Part shown: piece by piece, positions 55,757 through 64,000 of the stretch
How positions within the stretch are numbered: the first letter of the stretch is position 1
Layout: each line of letters begins with the position of its first letter
Source: Cryptomeria japonica
Lineage: Eukaryota; Streptophyta; Pinopsida; Cupressales; Cupressaceae
DNA length: 64,000 bases
Assembly (NCBI RefSeq): GCF_030272615.1
Contig: NC_081414.1
Coordinates: 1,489,501 to 1,553,500 of the forward strand
Reading direction: 5' to 3'
Position numbers and translations under genes: made by a program
The notes under the pieces: model-generated
Databases searched by the model: none
Told to the model about the DNA's origin: nothing
The model's input: the letters and a program-made list of their open reading frames with translations, nothing else

Positions 55757-56870
55757 GCAGTGTAAGAAAGTTAGTTCATGCAAAGGAATGCATATCTTTG
55801 TTGAGAACCAATCTTATACTCTACACTAGGATGGATCAGTAGTTCCATAAACTGTTTAGATTTATCCTTTTACAACCATCTATAATTGGAAATATAAAAT
55901 ATTCAATTACAACTTGAAATTATAACAAATTGGTGAAATTATATCTTTGCACATAAAAATTACAAATTAATTTATACAAAAATAAAATGTACTAATCTTA
56001 GAGAATATTCTGGAACTTTGTGGAAGCCTCAGCCATGAACACCAGTGTGTGTCGCGAATGTCCTTGCGTTGAGCTGTTGTCCAATATAGATCCAAAAAAG
56101 AATGTACAAAATGTCTACAACTTGTTCCTGCACGCACATAATGAATATAGCGAGCACATTGCACTTAAAATGGCAAAAAGATAGGAAACTAACTATAATA
56201 TCCAAAAGCTATAAAAATTGAAGAAAACACTGAAAGGAGAGGGAAAGGAGAGGGAAGGCATCGCTAAATATTGTTACTGGCTTCCAATAGAGAACTTGCA
56301 CACAAGGATAAAAAGAATAATGTTTTTGTTTGGTTGTTTGAAGGGGTCTGCCTTAGTCAAATCTCTATTTTGCTGTTTCTACCTCTATGGCAGCCAAGAT
56401 TTTTGAAAGATGTGTATAAAGAAATTCAAATATGATTGAATGTATGATAGCTAATAAAATGATCTGATTGCACTATGCTAACACCAAGAATCTTTAAATG
56501 CTAGCATAGAGTGGTAAACAAAGTAGGAAGGAGACAAAAAAATTAAACGAGATCACCTGGAAGCTGTGAAAAACCTCTTAAGGGAAGTATTGTTGCTTTT
56601 GTAATGTATCCCATCTCAAGAAAATGTCATGCAAAATGAGAGAGAGCTTCTTAAAATTTTTTAGAGCTGAATATGTGAGAGAGTGTAAAAAATCAACTTC
56701 CTTCTTGGCAAGTTGAGTTGATTTTGTCCAATGTGATTGCATGCAGGAGTGTTACTTCTGGAATATCCTTGGGAAGGTAATGCTTCAATGGCCATTGGAA
56801 CTGCAAAATTTCATGTGATGCTGGCATGTCACACAAACGTTTGCATGCAGTGCTCCTGTCTAGAAAATTT
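55757..56870. repeat. Dispersed non-coding repeat, copy B
   Basis: Same family as 28962-31500 and in the same orientation. It is uninterrupted here, with one copy of the 275-bp unit. The TRIM sits at its left edge. Confidence 0.65.
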
Positions 56871-58604
56871 GTACTAGTCAGATTGGGGGCAAATAGTGCC
56901 AAATACAAGGCACATGCAAATGTGTGTCAAAGGGAGAAGACTTACTTAGGGGGAGAACTAGTCATGGGAAGACTAACAAGTTGAAACCCAAGGAGATTGG
57001 CTTGTGCAATGTTTTTCACAATCTTTTTGAATGATGCATATAAATTGAGTTACTAAAAGGATTGGATATCTCCCTAATATTTGATGCATCTAGTTTTATT
57101 CTTTTCTTAGGCAAGATGAGTCAATTGATGTAGAAGTACAACCACTGGATAACATTGATTGGAAAAGGTAGATACTCAAAAACAAGCAAGTTGAAATAAC
57201 ATAGATCTTTTGATGAGCACTTTAAAAGGAAGACATGACAAAGTGAGCACAAAGGATATCTCATTTGTTGGGAGAGTAATTGGTCTTTCAAAATTAAAAG
57301 AGTAGAAATTACAAGATCACAAATAAAACTATAGGTGAACTTGCTAGCTCAATGATGCAGACCTAGATTAGGGGCTTGATTACAAACTACTCAATGTAGC
57401 TACACTAAATACGAATCAACACGCTCAATAATTTTGGACGCAACAATTGAATGACAATAGTTGTAATGCCCCTTTTTGTAAATGCCCTAGTTTTTGCCTT
57501 AAAATCACAATTCCAAGAAACTTTCCTACTAGGGTTAGGAACATAAACTGAATCATAAGATATCTCTAATAATCTACTTTATTGGGGAAATTCATGTAAT
57601 GTCCCCACTTTGAAATAGAATTTAATAATAAATAATAATAATAAAATTAAAATATAAAAAATAAAATTATAATATAAAGAATATAATTAATTAAAATTTA
57701 ATTAAGCTAATGAATGGTCAAAAGACATGGAAGGAAAATTTGTGACTCCCTCAACAATGAGATATAAAAGGGAGAAGAGAACTTCATTTGAGGGGGATAA
57801 TTTGGAAATCAGAAGTGCAGATTTGATTTAAATAAGAAGTGCGGATCTGATTGTGAAAGGTTGTGTCCCTTTCAAAGGGCAAAAATAATGAAGAGTTGCA
57901 TTCTTTCAAAGGGTGCTAATGGTGAAAGGGTGTGTCTCTTTCCAAAGGGCATACATGATGAAGAGGTGTGACCTCTCCCTCTCCCTCACATTGAGAGATA
58001 TGAAGGAAAGGAATCAAAAGCATCCAGTAACATCACCATGGATTGGATCAGATCAAAACTGTTATTAAGTTACAAGCAGTAACATATTTTTTCTTGGTGA
58101 TGTGCATGTGAACGTGTTTAATAAGTATGTTTGATATATGAAGCCCGATAATGTTCTTATACAAAATTAATAGTAATATTAATATGGATTGCAATATGTA
58201 TGACAATCATACTTAATTTCATATATATTCATAATACATAAGAAATTAGTATACTTAGTCTAAATCATGTTATCACTGTCAATATTTAAGAAGATGGGAA
58301 TGATATGTTCCAAAGAGGGGTAGTCTAAATCCAAGCAATAGGTTAAGTCCCAAGATAGGGTGAGGATCAACGACCCAAAAGCCTTGAGGGTATAGACCCG
58401 AGATAGGTAAGGGCTTGGATTTGTAAACTTTGAGGGAACCTGTTGTATTTGGTCTCTAAGCACTTAGGTAACATACATAGACCCTTCTCCCTTAAAACTG
58501 AAGTAGTAGCAAGGTCTGATATCTATATTAAGAACTATGAATAATGAAATTAATCATCTAATGAGGAAAATAATTAAGCACTTGTTAATAACTAATAAAT
58601 TGAA
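56871..58604. other. Intergenic DNA with TGTAATG(T)CCCC termini
   Basis: No gene. TGTAATGCCCC at 57472 and TGTAATGTCCCCACTTT at 57595 look like LTR starts of the family seen at 35495. After the second, AT-rich DNA and then several repeats of CTTTC(C)AAAGGG follow (57880-57960). No right-hand edges could be placed. Confidence 0.4.
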
Positions 58605-59752
58605 TGTAATGTCCCCACTTTAGCAGTTGACCAAGTGTATGTGCGTTAGCCTATCTCTACATGGTCCCGAGGGACAAGATTTACTCTGAGAAATCTGAAC
58701 AGGGAAAAAATACTGTAGCTATGGGAAGACCAGTTTACTCAATTCTACTTATGCATGCAAATGTCAAAATTGATTTCCTTCACAAGTCTTTATGGATGCA
58801 TGCTAATACAACACCTTAATCTCAACAACAATACCAAAACTCTCTGGAAAATTGTTCATTACAACACCAGAAATCAATTGGCTCTATGAGCACCCAACCA
58901 GCTGGTCCAACCTTTCAGAAATTGCTCATCTTGGGTCCATCACCTAAGTGACAGAATCGTGAAGGCTCAAAAATTTCTCCCAATCTCCTTCAATCTCATT
59001 GGGAAGGAACATGGAGAATTAAAGATGTTTTTAGTTTGAACCAGAAACCTAAAGGTCTATAAATGGACAAAATAATGCTTTCTTGACACTTCCTCTTGCA
59101 TATTCAAACTGGATGACTTTTCTGCTTTTTGTCGACCAACTGTTACAAAACCTATTTTTTCATTAGGTGTGGCTAGAAAACCACCCCCTTTTTAATGAGA
59201 CTGCTTCAATAGTTAGGAAACTAAAACTTTTAACAAGGGTGGTTAGGAAACCGTCACATCGTTGCTAAATTTGACCTCCATTTTTTGAAAGACTGTTTAC
59301 ATACAGACTTGAAATGAAGTCGATTTTTTGAAAGTGCATAAATTGTTGAGAGGAATTTGAATATGTAATAATATTCAAGTTTTGATGCCACCAAAGTACT
59401 ATTTTAATCCCTACAGCACAATGGCATCTATGATTTCAACTGTGGTTGAAATCAATCAATGAATTAAAATTTCTCTTTGCCAAAGTCTATTTTATGACGT
59501 CTGATTACATCTTGAACCCTCTCCAACATTGAACTCTCTGATTCTGTATTTTGGAGCACACCTCCCTAGTACAGACGCTTTTGGCCCTCAAAAGCTTAGC
59601 AGCACCAGCAAATGGGAATGACTACCAATTATAAACATTGTCGTTCATGGGGCTTACAACATTGCCCTCGTAACTTGGGGTCTTACAAATATTGCCCTCT
59701 TAACTTGGGGACTTACAATTCCAAGCTTGCAACATTAATGTGAAAGCAAACA
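58605..59752 (+). repeat. Candidate solo LTR, TGTAATGTCCCC family
   Basis: Starts TGTAATGTCCCCACTTTAGC and may end GCAAACA at 59752, flanked by TTGAA at 58600-58604 and 59753-59757. The right edge rests on that 5-base match only. Near the end, GGGG-CTTACAA units recur three times (59650-59718). Confidence 0.35.
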
Positions 59753-60757
59753 TTGAACTCAACATTAATGTAAAGGGAGTTTTTTTGATACCAGCAACAA
59801 AAGTTACCCAACATGTAGGCTACTCAAAATGCATATACCAACAGCATTCATGTGTAGTTCTGCTCACCATGAGTGCTCTTCTTACCTCCTTCAATAACAC
59901 AATTGCTTTGCAACTTGCTCCCCAGCATAGCAGAACCTTTGGAACAAGACTCCTTTTTTCCTCCTGTCATAAAAAACCTAGTTTGGAAAAATCTGCCGTA
60001 ACTTCTACTTGAGGGCATGCGATAACGAAAACATGCATGGTTCAGCTTGCCACAGCTGTGATGTGCATACAATAGTAATCCTATGCATGCTACAGTCTCT
60101 GAGGTTACTGAATGAGGTGAATACTTTCATGATACCACAAAGAAGATGCTACTATTTGTATATTTTAGTGACAATTTGCATGGAAAATGTGAAAACAAAT
60201 GTGTTGTCACCACTTTAATTTATGTGGCTGCTCATATATTGACTCCCCAATTGACCCCATGGTTTCTCCATTCTCCATGCCTTCTCTTACAAATGGAGCT
60301 AGTTCCCTTTATGTTCAACAAGTGGATTATGTGCAATAAATTTGATGACTATGAATGCTAACTAACTTTGCAGCTATATCCAAACAGAGCCTTCTTTTTA
60401 ACCAATACCTCTTGAATCGGGGATGAGGAATCCTTTCTAGGTTGCTCCATCTTGATGGCTTCTTAGTTCAATGGCTTTGCTTCTTCTTTTCCTACACTTT
60501 TCATAGTAGGTGCTTGAACAAATTTCTTTTCCTGTCTTGTTGGTGCCTCTTCCCTCTTGGAATGCCCTTTGCAATTCTTTGGATAGAATTTTGGATGCAT
60601 GAACATTTTGCATGCCAGTGCCTCTTACTATGAATGAAAAAATTCTTGTCCATGCCTTGGCAAAATTATCCTTCCTCTTGAAGGTTTTAGGCTCTACATT
60701 GGCATAGTTCTTCCAACATGTAGCTAAACATTGGTTATTCAAAGCAGAAAATGAACA
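59753..60757. other. Intergenic DNA
   Basis: Several short ORFs on both strands, none with recognisable similarity. A 101-residue minus frame (60437-60742) is Lys/Arg-rich and could be a decayed fragment, but nothing supports it. Confidence 0.4.
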
Positions 60758-61264
60758 TTGGTATGCAAAACCCCCATTAATGGGGTTTCTGGAGTTGATT
60801 CTTTTTTACTAAGAGCTAAGGCATCATGGAATCCTCTAGATATCAGATGGGTCAAACTAAATTTTGACGAGGCTTCTAGGAGAAACCCGGGACCCTTTGG
60901 GACTGGATGCATTGTTCATAACCCTCAAGGGCAAACTCTCTTCACATCCTCTCGCCCATTGATTTTGAGAACCAATGATGAAGCAGAATATCGGACACTT
61001 ACTCATGGATTGGAGATTTGTGTTTTGCATCAGATTTCACATTTGGAAATTGAAGGGGATTCATTGGTTGTGATCAATGGCCTAAGGAGGCAAAGCACAC
61101 CAAGTTGGAAATTACAAGCTTTATTAGAAAAGGCCCTGACCTATGTTCGCCATATCCCTAATGTGCTCTTCAACCATATTTATTGTGAAGATAATGGAGA
61201 GGCTGGTTGCTTGTCCAACCTAGCTGTTGACGGGACTGCTACCTACACATCTACCTTAGGTTAA
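60758..61264 (+). pseudogene. LINE-type RNase H domain remnant
   Basis: A 168-residue frame with the RNase H fold of plant L1-type LINEs: 'WVKLNFDEASRRNPGPFGTG' (first Asp), 'NDEAEYRTLTHGLEICV' (Glu) and 'HLEIEGDSLVVINGLRR' (second Asp). The final acidic position, usually E-A-D, reads 'NGEAGCLSN', so the fourth catalytic Asp is Gly. The family ending 'LSNLAVDG' is kept. No reverse transcriptase or endonuclease is found upstream, so only the 3' end of the LINE remains, as is common for 5'-truncated copies. Confidence 0.75.
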
Positions 61265-61277
61265 AAGATGAGCTGTG

Positions 61278-61388
61278 ATGGCGGATCCGACTCCTATCTT
61301 CATTTGGCTTTCAGAACCTCGAGGGCGATGTCAGCCGATTATTTACCTTAATGTTGGGAAAGGTCTTTTCCACAGTAACCAATTTTAA
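61278..61388 (+). other. Short ORF after the LINE fragment, 36 codons
   Basis: ATG to TAA, 'MADPTPIFIWLSEPRGRCQP' and onward. Not recognised. It could be the tail of an older coding sequence continuing into the broken ORF at 61716. Confidence 0.25.
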
Positions 61389-61715
61389 CAGGCGTCAAGC
61401 TTACATAGCCACTTGTGGACATGTGGTCCTTGCGCCGGCCTACAGTTCAACTTGTGTCTTTTCACTATTGTATCCGTGCTTTCATCTTGCATTTAAAAGA
61501 TTATAATCTTCAAACATTAAGTGTTGGTAATTACTTCTTATGGGCTTATCATCTATGACGACCATTATTATCTTTTGCTATGGAGAATGCAGTTCTATCT
61601 GGTTCGTGTGACTCCCATTCAGAGTGTATTATAAAGGGTCGGAGGAATCAGTTTATGGGCATTTGTCTTCTTACAACTGATAAGTTGAGCTTAGGATCTA
61701 AGATGGATACTCCTA

Positions 61716-62276
61716 TTGTTCTGCTCAGTCCTTGAAGGCAAATGGCCTTCTATGGTTTTCCGTTTTATTATAGACCATCGTCTAAAGGTGATCTTTTTAG
61801 TGCCTAATGGGTTGCTGATGGAAGCTGTTAAGATGGTCCTGGGGGAAGAGTTTTGGACTGTTGATGACCGCCATAGGGTCAATATGGATATACCGTCCAA
61901 ATTTGTTGCATCTCTCCTAGATTTGGGAGAGCTGAAGAGTTGGGTGCAGTAGCTGGTCGAGTAGGTGGTGCATTCAGAATTTATGGCTAATCTGGATGCG
62001 GTTTGGCTTGGGGTTGGAATCCCTAGCCCTAGTGACGTTCCTCACTTTCTCAATAAGAGAGCTCTGGTGATTTGGTTCTTGTTCTTGGGTAATTTTAAGA
62101 CAACTTCAGTTCTGGAGCATTGTCGTCATGCGGCTGAGGGATTTCAGTTCCTCAAATGTTTCTTCGACCTAGAACCTGCCCCTGATATAGATTGCATGAA
62201 GGACTTCACCAAGAAGTTGATGAAGGAGCGTCAACTTGAACTTGAGGAGGAAGCTGGTGAAGCTAACGAGCCCTAG
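61716..62276 (+). pseudogene. Unassigned broken ORF
   Basis: One frame, interrupted only by TAG at 61950-61952 and 61962-61964, encodes about 186 residues: 'EEFWTVDDRHRVNMDIPSKF', then 'AVWLGVGIPSPSDVPHFLNK', and an acidic helical end 'RQLELEEEAGEANEP'. Both stops sit where Gln would fit. I do not recognise the family. It may be retroelement-derived like the other accessory ORFs or a host pseudogene. Confidence 0.4.
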
Positions 62277-64000
62277 GTGTTTCTTTTCAGAGAATTCTCC
62301 TGTGTTACCTATGTAGTCTCTTTAGTTTCTGTTAAGTTTAAGATATTTTGTTTCAAACAAATGATAATATGTAATGGCTAAGTTAGTTTTGGCTGTGTCG
62401 TTGCTTCTTGCTCATTTTACATCTTGACATTGCAAATTGCATTTTGTTGGTAGCACTGGTTCAAGACAGGTGGGGGGTAATAGGATTGGCCACATTTTAG
62501 GGGTCCTCTGCCTACTTAATTAACCTGCTAGAGTACTTAATCGACCTGCGCTAATTAATCAGTGAATTAATAAGCCTGCTAGCCCCCCACCAATTATACT
62601 TGCTAGAATAACCATCCAATTAATCAGCTTGCTAGAATAACAATTAATCAGGGGCTTGGCTCTGATGGGTTCGTTTGTTGCGAGCTGTAATGGGTTAGCT
62701 CTGATCTATTGTAGATTCTAAAAGAAAGAATGGATGGGCTAGGGCTTCCTTTTGCCACTTTTATTTTTCTATTGTTTCCTTGTCAAGTTTCTTTTGGAGC
62801 GTCTCTTCTGCAGGTTGAGTTGGTAGTGGGGGATATGTACCCTGTAGAATGTTTATCTATTCATTTTGCCCCTATTATTATAAGGGAATCACTGTTGATA
62901 TTTCTGATTTCTGCATACATTTTCCTTCTTGCTGCCTCTGAGAACATTGCTGCATGAGTGGCCAATTGAGCAGCTTCAACAGGGGTAGTGTCTTGAAGCC
63001 TATGTACAATAAGATGTCCTACAATTCTATGGGGGTGCCAATCCATCTGCCGTGATTAATCAAATTGGTGAAGCTGCTGCCCATTAGGGTTTCACATGTT
63101 TTGCTGTAAACTTGGTTTAGATAGGCCTTTTCAGGGATGGTCTGACTTGTTATTTTGGATCTGGGTATGGGCTGGTTGAACCTTTGCATTCTGTATAATC
63201 ACTGTATATTTTGTTTAATATTAATAAAAAAAACTGCTCATTTACTTAAAAAATCAATGATATGCAAACCAACATTCTTGAGCTGCATGGTGTCTTTTTT
63301 AACAAATGAGGCAAACAAGACTTGTCTCTTGCTTACCTTGTTGAATGCCTATTTGAACTCTTTTATTTCCTCCATGGGCTGCCTTGAGCTGGCTGGTTTA
63401 TGCAAGTTTCATGAGGTTGTGATGCTCTACTTCTTCCTTTGGGAAGCTCTCTTCTGTTGGGAGCTGATTTGCAATCCTCTGTAGTGCCTGCCTAAGGTAT
63501 TTCAAAATAAAAAATTGCATCCATCAATTTTCTGCTAGCCTGGAAAAACTGTTCATTGCTGATCATAAAATGGAAGATGTTAGGCGGTGGCAGGCAGACC
63601 TTTTAAACAGGATAGCTGAACCACTAAAGCAGCCAATCCTCTAATAATGTGGCACATTTATTCTTAACACCTGTGATTTCCCTCAAACAAAGACTAAGTG
63701 ATAATTAACTAAAAGTCACAAGGTTTCTGAAGGGTCTTAACGATTGGAGATATAAGTGGTATATAAAGAGGATAAATCAAAGGGAAAAAGTCATCAATAT
63801 ATGAAGAAATATTATATATTTTTACTTGTGAATTATTCAACCACCGAGGACGAAACCACTCAAAGATTGGATATTTAAGGATGGAAATCCTTAATTTCTC
63901 TTACCAAGTTAGTGGACAAAAACCCCTAACTTCAGATAGAAATTTAGAAAACATTTCAAGATGTTTATACAAGAGAGGAAGCTGCAAAATTGAAGAAAGA
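62277..64000. other. Intergenic DNA to the window end
   Basis: No convincing gene. 62510-62650 has a loose repeat of CTGCTAG and TTAATTAA-type units. The ORFs at 62730-62957 and 63155-63484 are hydrophobic and AT-biased and lack support. Confidence 0.45.

Noticed and set aside
60437-60742. A minus-strand 101-codon gene
   Set aside because: Lys/Arg-rich but with no recognisable motif, and in DNA that otherwise looks intergenic.
62861-63046. A minus-strand 61-codon ORF
   Set aside because: Short, without a family, and without neighbouring coding signals.
1-64000. CRISPR arrays or bacterial operons
   Set aside because: The repeats are minisatellites or LTRs, and the genes and splice signals are those of a plant.

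Overview
This is repeat-dense nuclear DNA of a seed plant. The long nested LTR retrotransposons, large decayed element ORFs, a low-copy telomere-like satellite and scarce host genes suggest a gymnosperm, perhaps a conifer; that assignment is inference. Only one intact host gene is visible: an H3K9 methyltransferase of the SUVH5/6 type (CDS 18420-21599), uninterrupted in its coding part, with a TATA box and a likely 5'UTR intron upstream.

Layout. 1-4600: a 15-20 bp TCGATGAA-type degenerate array, then a 1,026-codon retroelement accessory ORF broken only by two TAG codons. 4673-12122 (minus): a decayed Ty3/gypsy element of the Athila/Tat kind (gag, protease, RT, RNase H, integrase, tRNA-Asp-type PBS) with an extra ORF beyond integrase. 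12556-16070: the 3' part of a Sirevirus-like element (accessory ORF, repeated polypurine tracts, 935-bp LTR). 16071-17060: degenerate telomere-like (CCCTAA) satellite. 18000-21600: the SUVH gene. 22508-27544: a gag-only copia element with 5' and 3' LTRs, split by a 3.2-kb TG..CA insertion. 28962-31500: a dispersed repeat holding a 1.05-kb TG..CA insertion. 33398-45148 (plus): a near-complete gypsy element with both LTRs, itself split in gag by a 2.19-kb insertion, and itself splitting an older accessory ORF (33063-33397 plus 45154-46628). 46629-54440: a protease remnant, LTR pieces, a perfect 111-bp triplication and a TIR element with an 8-bp target duplication. 55420-55753: a complete 334-bp miniature LTR retrotransposon. 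60758-62276: a LINE-type RNase H remnant and an unassigned broken ORF.

The most striking object is the 334-bp element at 55420-55753. It has two 135-bp LTRs, an initiator-tRNA-Met PBS, a polypurine tract and a perfect 5-bp target duplication, so it is a TRIM/SMART-type element. About half of each LTR is a tRNA-like sequence with Pol III A and B boxes. This parallels Cassandra, whose LTRs carry 5S rRNA promoter sequence, but here the source is a tRNA.

Two themes tie the window together. First, several unrelated elements carry large non-gag-pol ORFs, and three of these share a similar N-terminal pattern. Second, most premature stops in the element ORFs are TAG at positions where Gln (CAG) is expected, as CHG-methylation-driven C-to-T decay would leave. 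The one host gene belongs to the family that maintains such methylation. Six insertions have perfect target duplications, so the order of several events can be read directly.
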